Made by a program: the position numbers and the translations under genes. This document shows, one piece after another, positions 46,886-58,095 of a DNA stretch of 64,000 nucleotides. The notes beneath the pieces were generated by a model. That model was given only the letters and a program-made list of their open reading frames with translations, was not told where the DNA came from and searched no databases. The first letter of the stretch is position 1, and the number at the start of each line of letters is the position of its first letter. The DNA is taken from NCBI GenBank assembly GCA_963920575.1, contig OY986971.1, positions 9,054,779-9,118,778 on the forward strand. Direction: 5' to 3'. Source of the DNA: Narthecium ossifragum (lineage: Eukaryota > Streptophyta > Magnoliopsida > Dioscoreales > Nartheciaceae).

Positions 46886-47020
46886 CGAGCTCAGAGACGT
46901 GCCGGAGGCGTTCAAGAGCGCATGTCCATGCGCCTATAGCTATGCCTACGACGACGCCGACGCCACCTCCACCTTCACCTGCGCGTCGCCAAGATCACCT
47001 TCTTCCCCAGTAGCATGAGG
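46886..47020 (+). pseudogene. Thaumatin-like protein C-terminal fragment
   Basis: The stretch beginning FKSACPCAYSYAYDD (about 46911-46955) followed by ATSTFTCA matches the conserved C-terminal segment of plant thaumatin-like (PR-5) proteins, which ends in a Cys-containing ITFCP. After TFTCA the frame is lost; KITFFPSS is found in the next frame, with Phe in place of the last Cys. No upstream exon of the gene is present nearby. This is an isolated, broken fragment. Confidence 0.7.
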
Positions 47021-47240
47021 TACATGCATGCATGACATGGCTCGACAAGTTTCACAAATCAAAAGACAGAGATCATGTTCTAAGCTAATTCTTTGTTGTT
47101 GCTGATTTATGTATATATGTATATATATCTATATGGTTTATCTTTAGGCTACGATCCTCAATATAGGTCGGAAGAGCTCCCACGGCAAAGGAGTCCTACA
47201 CCCTCTCTCTCTCTTCCACAATCTCAGACTGGGCCTCACT

Positions 47241-47588
47241 TTATTCATCACTACTAGCATCATATCCTTCAATCCTAGATGTTAGCCTCTCCAGATCATT
47301 CTCTTGGTGATCTAGAAACCCTTCTTTTCTAGCCCAAACCATGCAAAACTTACAAAACTCCATCTTAGAGCTTGTTGGCATGTGAATTATTTTACTATAA
47401 TATATCTCTAATGCTACACCAACTATTCTAGCTCTCTTGGTGAACCTCACAGTGCCACGAGGCTCTAGTGCTGGAGAGCGGACATCTAGTACTATATTTG
47501 GTTCATCTCCGACTTTAGTATTACTCTTACTCTTAGTTGGACCTTTTACCTCAAGGACTTGGGTTGGAGAGGCTTGGGATGGCGACAA
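47241..47588 (-). other. Unidentified 115-codon open frame
   Basis: Minus strand, Ser/Pro/Lys-rich start (MSPSQASPTQVLEVKGPTKS) and a Cys-containing MEFCKFCMVWARKEGF segment. No homologue or domain is recognised. It stands next to a family-D LTR fragment and may be transposon-derived. Confidence 0.3.
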
Positions 47589-47760
47589 TCATGGGCCAGC
47601 CAGCACAGGAGGTAGTCACGTGGGAGAAGAGGGCGAGGAGGACCAACTCGAAGCTGACGAGGGGCTGCCGGATAGTGCCCACGACAGAGTTAGATGCCGA
47701 CCATAATGGGGATGAACTTGAGGACGGCGAGCTGGAGCGAGGGGTCGGTGGATTGGAAGG

Positions 47761-48490
47761 TGTGAGGGTCCGTACCTCTAAGCCTGATTTGACCATGTAG
47801 GTCTGGCTCGAGTGCTTGGTTCACCTTGTTTTACGATATTGTTGATCGTTGCAACTCCATGGGCATTTTGGTAATTTGCTCTTACGGAGTTGGATTTTGC
47901 ACGCGTTAGTGCACACACTGTCTTATGGATGATGTATGTGATTGTTAGACCCCCTAATCTAACCCTTCGATGACATCCTTATTCCATTTATCATCCTTGC
48001 AACCCCTAATGCATTAGATGGTTGCCATATGGTACCCTCTAATAGGATGAGCTTTTAGAAAACCCCCCTTACCTCTCATTAGAGTTCCTAATAGAAAGTT
48101 AGAGAACATTGGAGGCTTAGAGAGGGAGTAAATCATCAAATCTTCGAGGGGCAAAACTTGAAGGGAGCTAAGTCTGGACCATCATAGATCTAAAAAGCAA
48201 GACTTTGAAAAGATTAGCTGTTAGTGCTAGGGTTTCTACCCCTAATCTCCATGTTTATGGTCCAATAGCTTGAATCTAAGGTGCTTTTGTGATTTCTCGC
48301 TTCTAATATGTTCTCCCCTACCTATCCCATATAAGGGTCTTATTTAAAATTGAGGACCTTTTCATGTAATTTTTGTTTTTTTAAGGGGTTTTCCGCTAAT
48401 TGGGGGTGTTTTCTGCAAAAACCCCATCTTCCCTACACTTCGCAAACCATTGCTGCCAATGGCCAGCCAAGCCTCTTTATATTCCCCTCT
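47761..48490 (+). repeat. Start fragment of a family-D LTR
   Basis: It begins TGTGAGGGTCCGTACC and keeps the family landmark CATTTTGGTAATTTGC...TTGCACGCG..AGTGCACACACTG. It stops where the family-C LTR begins (48491); the remainder would lie to the right of the window. The family-C element therefore probably inserted into this LTR. Confidence 0.65.
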
Positions 48491-48779
48491 TGATAGGACT
48501 TGAAAAGTGTCGTGGCTTAACAAGTCTACTCAAAATTACAAATTTATAATCAAACTACTAACTAACTACTTTAGGGGTAGTGAGCAGTGAGTCCGAGTCG
48601 AATCCACAGGGAATGCGTAGTAAAATAATTAAACTACTAAACTCAATCTAAGTATTCCTACCGATAAGTTGGGAAAATATCCAAAATTGAAACTAAACTA
48701 ATACTAAAAGATTTATAAATGCGATAAAAGATACCATGGAGTTCTTAATCAGTAACCACTACAAAAAATGACCCCATTC

Positions 48780-49470
48780 TGCAGCGGTTATATTGCAACG
48801 GTTGAGGAAGTGCTGCTACAAAATTAGATACAGCAGCAGTTTAGATGTAACCGTTGCTAAAATGAAGTTCTATAGCAGCGGTTTTGGTTAATGTTGTAAA
48901 AAATATACAACTTGCAGCAGTTTACATAACTGTCGCTAATATTTCTATTTCTGGCAGCGGTTCATTAGCAACAGTTATAAACTGCTGCAAAATCATATTC
49001 TATAGCAGCGATTTATTTGCAGCGCTTATTATAACTGCTGCGATGTGATACTTAAAAGACGACGGTTTTGACAATTGCTGCAGAAGATAAATTTTTTGCA
49101 GCGGTTATGTGAATTGTTGCTATTAGTTCTACTTATCGCAGCGTTTGACGTGCAGCAATTTTCTAACCGCTGCAGGAATTGCAGCGGTTTATATAACTGT
49201 TGCTAATAGTTATATTTCTGGCAGCGGTTCATTAGCAGCAGTATCTAAACCGCTGGTAAATGTTCTATTGCAACGGTTTATTTGCAGCGCTTCTTATAAC
49301 AGCTACGATGTGGTAGTTAAAAGACGACGGTTTTGACAATTGTTGCAAAAGATAAATTTTATGCAACGGCTATGTTAACTGTCGCTATTATATCTACTTA
49401 TAGCAGCAATCGAAGTGCAACACTTTTCTAGCCGCTGCGAGAAAATGGTTTATTTTTCAACGGTTAAGCA
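48780..49470. repeat. Left subterminal repeat array of the CACTA
   Basis: About two dozen copies of GCAGCGGTT, GCAACGGTT, AACCGCTGC and AACTGCTGC alternate in orientation. In CACTA elements such words are binding sites for the transposase accessory protein. The mirror array is at 55900-56640. Confidence 0.85.
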
Positions 49471-49929
49471 GCGACAGTTTGTCGCTGGCTTGACTATGAC
49501 ACACTACGCAGAGTTGACGGGGTCCGGGACAGTGCCCCGACGGGGGTTTCAGGAGGCAGCGCCCCCCGGAAGCTAAACGATTTTTGGGATATGTTTAAGT
49601 GGGTTCGACCTATTTTTCATGTGTGCTTTCTTAAGTGTATACTGAAGATCGGTAGCTAGGCTCAGTCCAGAGGCTCAGAAATTGAGTTCGTGCTTAATGA
49701 AATCATAGTCCAGCTCATGAATGCCAAATCCTATACATAAAAAATAATTTAAAAAAAAAAACGTTGCGCCCGATTCCAAAAACCCCAGTGACATCCCGTG
49801 CGAAAATAAAACTTCTCCCCTCGCCTAATATATTCTTTCCGCCAATCCCAAAACACATGCGCGAAGCCTAAGGAGACGAAGCTTTCCCGAAACCCTCCCA
49901 TAGCCCGCCGGCGACTCCTTGCTTCCTCG

Positions 49930-50340
49930 GAAAACCTCCCCTAGCCCGCGCGGCGAGTCTTCACTTTCATGGTAAGCATCTCCGTCCTTCTCTCTACCTC
50001 CCCTAGCCCGCCGGTCGACCACGCCAAACCCATCCTTCGCCTCCCGGAAACCCATCTCTGCCCTAGCTCCACAATCTCCGGCCCCTCGCCTCACTTCTTC
50101 TCCGCCTACCGTCCTCTCTACCTCCCCTAGCCCGCCGGCGAGTCTACACTTTCCTGGAAACCATCTCCGTCCTTCTCTCTAGCTACCTCCCCTAGCCCGT
50201 CGACCGACTGCCCAAACCCATCCCTTGCCTCCCGGAAACCCATCTCTGCTCTAGCTCCACCATCTTCGTTTGCTAACGCAATCTGCCCTCTTATTCTCTT
50301 CTTGTTTGCTAACGCAATCTGCCCTCTTATTCTCCACCGC
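49930..50340 (+). repeat. Nested tandem duplications in captured leader
   Basis: A block of about 190 bp (CCTCCCCTAGCCCG...AGTCTACACTTTC...GGAAACCCATCTCTG) occurs at 49934-50080 and again at 50121-50268. A second duplication repeats GTTTGCTAACGCAATCTGCC at about 50268 and 50304. This C-rich DNA precedes the Yippee start codon and is probably the duplicated 5' leader of the captured gene. Confidence 0.65.
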
Positions 50341-50467
50341 TTTCGGTTTCTTTCAGATCAATTTCTGCGGGAAAGGAAAAAAGGGTTGGTCTTTTGGATC
50401 TTTATCTACTTCTTTGGGTTATTTTCTTGATGATTAGTGTAATAACTTTGTTCATAGGATCGTTGGA

Positions 50468-50815
50468 ATGGCGGAATTGGTCGGGCCTAGGGTTTATGGC
50501 TGTAGAAACTGCCGGAACCCTGTATCCCTCCACGACGACATAATCTCCAAGGCTTTTCAGGTTTTTAGTCCTCACCATCCAATATTGTGTGAGAAATTTG
50601 TGGGTTTGAGTACTATATTTTGGTAGTGTTTACTGGATTCAGGGGAGAAATGGGCGTGCTTTTCTCTTCTCTCATGCGATGAACATAGTCATGGGGCCGA
50701 AGGAGGACATCATCTCATTACTGGGCTGCATATGGTCGCCGATAGCTACTGTGGCGATTGCCCGGAGGAGTTGGGGTGGAAGTATGAGAGGGCTTATGTG
50801 CTGACCAATTTCTAA
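50468..50815 (+). pseudogene. Yippee-like gene copy, frameshifted
   Basis: Exon 1 (50468-50560) encodes [18 protein letters not shown] with the first zinc-binding CxxC. A GT-AG intron (50561-50642) joins in phase to exon 2, [19 protein letters not shown] and KED. One base is then missing near 50707-50710. The next frame gives [29 protein letters not shown], with the second CxxC, and ends at TAA 50815, lacking the usual C-terminal tail of about 15 residues. Yippee proteins are small (about 100-130 residues) zinc-binding proteins. The intron shows capture of genomic DNA by the CACTA element. Confidence 0.85.
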
Positions 50816-50829
50816 ACTGTGTTTAGTCT

Positions 50830-51115
50830 CTTCTCAAGTTTGACATGTTCACTTAAATCATCTGTCAAAAGTCTTGGACCTTGATTTTGCCAAGAAAGAC
50901 CTGCCAGGATCATACCTCTTATGAAAATTTATATCAACGAAGAATCTAGTGTATAGTTACAAGTTGTTGGGGTTAAGTTCAGTACTTCAGTGTCATAGAT
51001 CATTTTTTTGTTAGTGTAAGATCCTACATAGTTTGTCAGTGAAGGCCCTTCAAGATTGTTTTGAGTGGACAAATCTTAAGATCTTGGATGACTTCGATCA
51101 GAATCAAAGAATAGT
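50830..51115 (+). repeat. 286-bp direct repeat, copy 1
   Basis: Nearly identical to 53465-53750 (three differences by eye). Near its end it is open for KALQDCFEWTNLKILDDFDQNQRI, which may be part of a captured exon. It starts 15 bp after the Yippee stop. Confidence 0.9.
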
Positions 51116-51837
51116 AACTGTTGCCCAGATTCTCTAAATGATCTGTCATCTATGAGTCGGACTTGTGTTAATGCCACAGAGTTTTCCAAATGCTTTCTTA
51201 TCTGTGTTTGATATCGTGTTAATGCAACCACTTGAATGCGATACAACGCCATGAAGTGTTATAGAAAACTACAATTTTCTGCCTTTGATTCAGAAAAAGC
51301 ATCATGTTCTTTGATAAGGTCGAACCATATTTTCAATAGGAGGTAGGTTTTTTTTGGGTTCAATGGGCATATAAGGTCGCATATAGAGGCATCTGGCAAC
51401 CTCACCTTGGTTAGGCGAGTGATCGCAGCTTATATTAATGGCCAGAAAGGGTTGCTTTACAAAGTTCTGTGGTCATTTATATGTAGTAATCAGATAGTTT
51501 ATTGACTAGTATTTTTTTGGTTGATGAGTTTTTCTTCTTTTATGATTTGATCTCTTATTTTTCAAGCGCTTGCTATGCTAAAACAGTTAAAAGTTGGTTT
51601 TACTATTTTTTCTATGAATTTCCTCAATTTGTAAGAGGTGAATGCTCATGGGGTTTTAATGAGTGTATCTTGTTTTGTTCCAGCACATATACAAGCCGTA
51701 CTCAAACAGGATGCGTACTAATAGGCAACGTCCATGTCAGCCTTCCACAAACCAGCCTCGTTCATACAGGCCCAGACAAGTAGTAATAGAACAAGAATTA
51801 CAGGATCTTGCCAGACTAGTTATAGAAGAAAGAGGAA

Positions 51838-51984
51838 CTAGAGGAACTTGCCAGACGACTAGATATGGATGAGGAGCTGGTGGATCTTGATGCCCAAGAT
51901 GTTAACAGCTTTCTAGAGATGACCTTTCTGCTTATGCGATTGGGCTTTAATGACATTAACTCATCAAGTGACGAGGGAGACTAA
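51838..51984 (+). pseudogene. Unidentified C-terminal exon in the CACTA
   Basis: This reads EELARRLDMDEELVDLDAQ and DVNSFLEMTFLLMRLGFND, ending in an acidic SSSDEGD and a TAA stop. Composition and sense-strand openness look like a real protein end. The piece before it (51700-51835, Arg/Gln/Pro-rich, then QELQDLARLVIEER) is in another frame, so there is at least one frameshift. The family is not recognised. Confidence 0.45.
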
Positions 51985-52737
51985 TGGCCTTTGTGTTTTA
52001 TCATCCCTAGTTGTAATAGTGAGGATATTTATATGCATGAGTGCCATAGTTTCCATGGAAATTTTGAGGTTCCTCATGACTTTTGGTCATGTGTTTTCGT
52101 GTTGTGTTTCATATATCATACTGTATTGATGTTTTAACATCCCTAGTTGTAATAGTGAGGACATAGATATATATCTGCATTAGACCATAGTTCGCATGGA
52201 AACTTTTGAGCTTCTCTCAACTTATGCTCAAATGAAGTTTGTGTTGTGTTTTTCATGTATCCTACCATTAGGTTTATTTTTCCACATGGGAAGTCTTCAG
52301 TTGCTTTCAAACAGTTGCTGAGATCAAATGTATCAATTTTCTGCATGCTTTGTTGTTTGTCGACGATGAAGGGGGCCTTGTTATTTGTTTATGGGTTTTC
52401 ATAAGATTGTCTTTCCACTGACGAATTGATTGTAACTTGTCTGATGTCCAAGAAGCTGGAAACGATAAAAAGCTAATCTTGCTTTATGGTATGAGTGGAG
52501 TTGATAATTGTGAATAACTTGTGTTGGGATTGGTGCAATTAACTTCAGAATTGATCATTTATGATTCTTGATTCGTAAATGATCACAGCTAGACGATGGG
52601 TTGAATTTGTAAGAATTTCATGACCATTAGCAGTTATTCAGCTGGAGGCAAACAACTGTTCTCCACATGAAAATTAATTTCATAAGCCAATTTATGACTC
52701 GTTTATTATGGTCTCGTGCATTATTTGTTTCTTTCAG

Positions 52738-52985
52738 CATGCTTACAGAGATGGTCGTATAGAAGAAGTGGTTCTGCGACATCTTGACGCCGAAGATGGG
52801 AACGCTGTGATAGCTAAGGATGTCAGGTTTGCTTTTGCTTCTCACTTTTCATCTGGAAACACTGCTTTGTTATGTGGTCAGCTTGTGCTAATTCTTGCTC
52901 ACGTATCATTCAATGATTGTTTCAGGCTTTCCGACTTCCTCAGTGGATTGCATCTTTAGGATCAAATAAGTTATATGGTGTTGAT
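52738..52985 (+). pseudogene. Two captured exons of unknown protein
   Basis: After an acceptor (TTTCAG), 52738-52821 encodes [20 protein letters not shown] and [13 protein letters not shown] intron to 52925 joins in phase to [20 protein letters not shown] (52926-52985), followed by the donor GTGAGT. A further possible exon is at 55371-55438 (ALSWLMTKIDLMDNGTDAVD, donor GTAAGT), joined to 55615-55635 (VALVGQ stop). These have proper splice signals and coding composition. I cannot name the gene; an origin from one captured host gene is inference. Confidence 0.5.
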
Positions 52986-53464
52986 GTGAGTGTTGTTTGT
53001 TAAACCCGCTTCTGCTTCTTGAATGTTGATATCTCTTTCATTTTCCATTATCTCCAGAGGCATTTGTTCTATTTTTATGATTATTCACTCTGATGGAAGT
53101 CTAGGGAAAAATATATACCATTGACATTGAGAGCAGATTGAGCTAAAATTTTTGATTTGTTGCCTCCATGCAGAGACTTGAGATCTGCTCTATGGATTAG
53201 AAGATTTAAACAAGAACGGAAAGAGTCCACTAATACTATCTTATCTTAATCTCTTTTCCAGGATCCTTATCATGGTTGAAGACTTTCTCGCATTTCTGGT
53301 TTCAATAATGAATTATACTACCTGATTTCCTTCATCGCTCAAAAAGACCCGATCATCTTTGGATGAACTAAGGTACTGTTCGCAACATCCAGTCATTTTT
53401 GTTTGTTTTTATCTAACTGTTTAGTATGACAAAAGCGTATAACATTGTAAGCTGGATTTTTTTG

Positions 53465-53750
53465 CTTCTCAAGTTTGACATGTTCACTTGAATCATCTGT
53501 CAAAAGTCTTGGACCTTGATTTTGCCAAGAAAGACCTGCTAGGATCGTACCTCTTATGAAAATTTATATCAACGAAGAATCTAGTGTATAGTTACAAGTT
53601 GTTGGGGTTAAGTTCAGTACTTCAGTGTCATAGATCATTTTTTTGTTAGTGTAAGATCCTACATAGTTTGTCAGTGAAGGCCCTTCAAGATTGTTTTGAG
53701 TGGACAAATCTTAAGATCTTGGATGACTTCGATCAGAATCAAAGAATAGT
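53465..53750 (+). repeat. 286-bp direct repeat, copy 2
   Basis: The second copy of 50830-51115, 2.6 kb further on in the same orientation. High identity indicates a recent duplication or gene conversion within the CACTA element. Confidence 0.9.
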
Positions 53751-53855
53751 CGGGTTCATATATATCTTAAATATTAAGACAACTTGAATTATATTCTTTG
53801 ACATTGAACTTTCTGCTTCAGGAGAATAAGAAGACCTTTGTTATCTTTTTACTTC

Positions 53856-54317
53856 CTAAAACACTTGGTAAAAGCCAATAGGCTCCGTCGTGTCAATTTT
53901 ATTTATATCGTCTTGATCCGGCATCATAGTGCAGCATATATCTCTTCTTAGAGCTGCAATAGTTTTCAAGTAGGGGTCTTCTGTTATCCATTTGAACCAG
54001 ATACATGTAACTTGTAACCTGACTCTGTCTGACCATATGTATGTTAATAACACTTGAGCCATAAGTGTGTGAAAAGATAGCAGGTGAAAATTAAGTCCTG
54101 ATCTGGTGTAGATTTCTATAGATCGTGTGCTATTTAGTTGTTTTCGAAGAAAGCCTATTGGAATTGAAGGAGTGGAAATTAAGTCTTGATCTCGTAAGAG
54201 GGAAGAGATGGAATTTATCTTTCGATTAGACTTCCATCGGATCCGGTGGGCTTTGGATTGTGGTTTGTGAGGATTTCCGACTAGATCTCGTTCTTTAAGG
54301 ATAGGGTGATTTAGCAT
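53856..54317 (-). other. 153-codon open frame inside the CACTA
   Basis: The longest minus-strand frame in the element. It includes VLLTYIWSDRVRLQVTCIWF and KWITEDPYLKTIAALRRDIC. No family is recognised and no splice context was found; it could be a captured exon or chance in AT-rich DNA. Confidence 0.25.
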
Positions 54318-57300
54318 GAGATTTCTGTGGTCTTGATCTAGCTTCCTGGATCTATCTTCCTGTCTTTTTTTTGTGCTTGGATTTATGCGAGATATTTTCT
54401 TGTTCTGTGGCTAGATGGTTGATTGTTCTTGGATTCAGTTAGGAAAGGGTTTTTCCATGTATATTCAAGGAACTTTTGACGCAGAGTTAATTCATGTATA
54501 ATGATTTATTGTTTATACAAGTCACTCATGTATATATTTCTCGAACACCGTGATCCTTGCCATTGGTTAATAAGAGACGGGACTTCTTGCATAAATTGAC
54601 ACAAGCATTGCTAGTCGGAATAAACCCCTCTGAATGTTATCATTGCACTTAACTCCAAAAAAAACCCTTCTAGAAGTGTATATTCCTACCTGGTGCGGAT
54701 ATCTATCTTTTGGTGTAACTCGGGTTGAGATAAAGGTTAGCCTAAAAGCAAGGTTCTGAAACTGCAGAAGTTTCGGCAGTTTCAGATTTGGTTTCCGTAC
54801 TTTTTTCAAATTAGAAAGTGCTAAAAATAATATCAAGCAATAATAGAATACTTAAATAACAACACGAGGACATGCATCAGATATCTTTAAATGAAATGCC
54901 ATTACCAATGATGACTTCTTTTATCTTGGGAATTTACCTGAAAAATTATTGTGAACTATGAATTAGCAAGCGGAGAGAAAATCTATTGCTTTAGAGTAGA
55001 CGTACGGTGTTGAGTTGATACTTAATGCTTATTAAGTGTATTCTACATGCCTACCATGTTGCTACGCATTAGACTTCAATGGAAGGACACCTTTTTTTTC
55101 ATCACAAGTCACTCCAAATCCTTAGGATCATAATTGGTTTCTTGCTTCTTTGGATATCCGGACACGGTAATGTTTCCCTCAATAAATTGCTTTGCCGAAG
55201 ATTACTTCCAGACTGTTGCAGCTAAGCAAGAGAAATCGCTCCAAATCCTTAGGATATATGTTGAGAATAAGATGTTTAGTTCTAAATGTTGGTTTGCAGT
55301 AATGCTTGTATATTAGCCACTGCTTAAAGTAGATATCATTTTGAATTCTGTTTATTTTTCTCGAATTCAGGAGAGAGGGCACTAAGTTGGTTGATGACTA
55401 AGATTGATCTTATGGATAATGGTACTGATGCAGTTGACGTAAGTCCATTTGCTTTGATTATCATGTCAATGCTTATCATTATTATAATCTTACTACCTAC
55501 AGCTTTTTAGAAAATTTGTATTGAAGGTTCTTCAAAATCTAAATTTTTATAACTAACTATTGGATTGCTTGTTCTAATTTTAGTGCATTTGAATTTTTTT
55601 TCACTATTGTGCAGGTTGCTCTTGTTGGACAATGAGAGAAAAATCGTGTAAGCTGTTTGTTAGTTTTATAAAAAAAACCTAAATGTTTTGAGAATAGTAG
55701 TGTTTATATTTTTGATATATACGGTGTATTTCAGAATTATGATAAATATTTTTTGGGTTATGAATGAGGATTCAGTACGTTCAGATAACTAGAACATGAT
55801 TAAATAACATGGTGTGAATATTATGTAATATTATTTGAATTTTTGGATTAATTTATATTAAAAAATAAGCAGGGAAAAAATTCGTTCAAAACTATTGCAA
55901 ATAGATAGGGTCTTTTGCATCAGTTCCAAACCGCTGTAATAATACTAAATGGTTGCAATTGAACTTTGAGCAGCAATTATAAACTGCTGTCAAATTTTAA
56001 TTTAGCAGTGATTCGGACACCGCTGTCAAATGAGCATTTTGCATCAGTTTCAAACTGTTGCAAAAGAAATTTACAACGTTGCAGAATAAACTATCAGTAG
56101 CAGTCGCTTACCGCTGCCAAATGATCATAATGCAACATTTTCTGTCACCGCTGCTAATACACCATTAGCAACACCTATGGAATAACTGCGGTAAGATCAT
56201 TAGCAACGATATAGATCCGCTGCAATAATAGCACTTTAGCAACGGTACGATAAACGTTGACAAAACCTCTTTGCCCACAGATTCCAATCGCTGCAGCTAA
56301 CCATTTAACCGTGACGAGACCCATTTTTCGCAACCGAACGTAACTGTTGCCGTCGTACGCTAAGTGTTGCCAATAAGTACATCCGCAACGGTTTTTTGTA
56401 GCTGTTAAAATACTTAATGATAGCGATTGTATTCCGCTGCAGAATGTCTTTTTTTGGCTGCAGTATACATTATCCGCAACACTTAACTAAACCGTTGCCT
56501 TAAGTCGCCTAACTGCTGCCATAGAACTTTAGGTAGCAGGGGCAACGGCGACGCTATATTGAACCGCTGCCTTATAGCTTTAGCAGCGGTTTAAGTACTT
56601 TTAGCAGCAGTTTTGGCCCGCTGCAAAAGGGGGTGTATTTTTGTAGTGAACTAAGGTTCTACCAAATCTTCCTAAGATCAGGGCATGCAAACACGATGAG
56701 TGGCTTCCTAATAATTGATAAGTGAATGGCTAGTTCTCCTTATCACTCAACAACTTCTGTTTAGGATTCCTTGTTGGCAAGAACAATTATCTAATTATCA
56801 GTGACCAAATGATTAGTTACGTTCACTGCTAATGAACCCTCTTATTAGGATGAATTCATCGCAAATAATAACCTGGATATGGATTTAGGTGTACGATCGA
56901 GATGACTTCGCATCTCGATGGCCGAAACTACGAAGGTAAGATGCATAAAGGATTATGGATGGAACGTAGTGGGACTAGCACTACTATAGTGGGACTAGCA
57001 CTATACAATCCCTAACCACGAAGAAGATTTCATCCGAAATACCATGGGACTAGCATGGTCCTCTTATTTTGATAAATCCAATCCAAGCCCTAGCATACAC
57101 AAGCTCCGGAAATCAAGTGCAAACAAAAACAATTCATACATCCAGCAAGAAATCGACACCATGGTATAAAAGAAATAGAAATCAATCCATATAAGCCAAT
57201 TAATAATGTATACAAGCCCTAGATCTAAGAAATCCATAATAGAAACCCTAATTACATCATAAGAATCCCATGGTTAGGGTTTTAGCTACTCATCTTTAAA

Positions 57301-57522
57301 AAGGAGATCCGTCGATGAAGGTTGTCGCCACGCTCCACCCATGGATCTTCCCCTAAAGATCTAATTTAACTTATGTAAAAGAAGGAAGAAAAAGAACCAA
57401 GAAGGCTCAGCCCAAAAGGCCAAGGAAGAGCCCCCCTAAAACCCTAAAAGATGCCTATTTATAGCCTAGGTATCACCCTCAACTCGGATTAGATCTAAAC
57501 CGTTGATTTTCTTCACTGAGAA

Positions 57523-57720
57523 AGTAGGATCGATCCGTCCATGGGTGTCGGATCGATCTGGTGCATCAAAATCTTCAATTTCTGGCTTTTCCCGAATCCG
57601 ATCGATCGGACTCAGTAGGATGGATGGAGGGATCGATCTGACTGTGTACAGCTGAAAAGTATGTGTTCTGTCATGTTTCTGCATAGACGGATTAATCCTA
57701 CTTTAGGTGTCGGATCGATT
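57523..57720 (-). promoter_or_regulatory. GATCGATC array in family-C LTR
   Basis: Four or five sites, including CCGATCGATCGGACT, plus GTGTTCTGTCA. The array lies 60 bp upstream of the minus-strand TATA (complement of 57456-57463), in the same place as in families A and B. Confidence 0.55.
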
Positions 57721-58095
57721 GGACTTTCCAGCGTATTTACTATTTTGCCATCCAGACTGCGCTATTGGTACTAAAATTGCCGTAACTTCCTCTAAGAAAC
57801 TCGGAATCATGAACCGTAAAATTCTCCAAAAACTAGACTTCAAGAGCTTTCCAACCATATATGGCATAGCATCTAGTTCTTCCTAAGCAGGTACAGGTTA
57901 ATCTTAAAAGATGGCCCACCTTTGCTCCTTTGACTTCACAGGTTCGTTATTTGTTCGTTTTAGCACCAAACATGATCTAATCTTCATTGAACGCTCTTAA
58001 ACCTGAAATACATCATAGACTATCAAAATAGCATTTCTCGGAGACTAACGAGACCCAGTTAAAAGGGTGATTTGTGCAGTTTTCACGTCTTATCA

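Larger units (their letters stand above)
48757..56648. mobile_element. CACTA transposon with captured genes, TSD AAC
   Basis: Ends CACTACAAAAAA (48757) and TTTTTGTAGTG (to 56648) are the inverted CACTA termini. AAC at 48754-48756 and 56649-56651 is the 3-bp duplication; the empty site is visible in the other LTR at about 63576 (CAGTAACTAAGG). Subterminal arrays of GCAGCGGTT-type words in both orientations fill 48780-49470 and 55900-56640. Transposase TnpD/TnpA-like text was not found. The interior holds a Yippee-like pseudogene, unidentified spliced exons and internal duplications. A non-autonomous, gene-capturing copy. Confidence 0.95.
48491..58095 (-). repeat. 3' LTR of family C, interrupted by CACTA
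   Basis: It runs from TGATAGGACTTGAAAAG to GTCTTATCA; without the 7.9-kb insertion and its duplication it is about 1.71 kb. 48491-48756 matches 63311-63578, and 56649-57060 matches 63576-63990. The minus-strand TATA is the complement of 57456-57463, with a GATCGATC array at 57523-57720. Confidence 0.9.
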
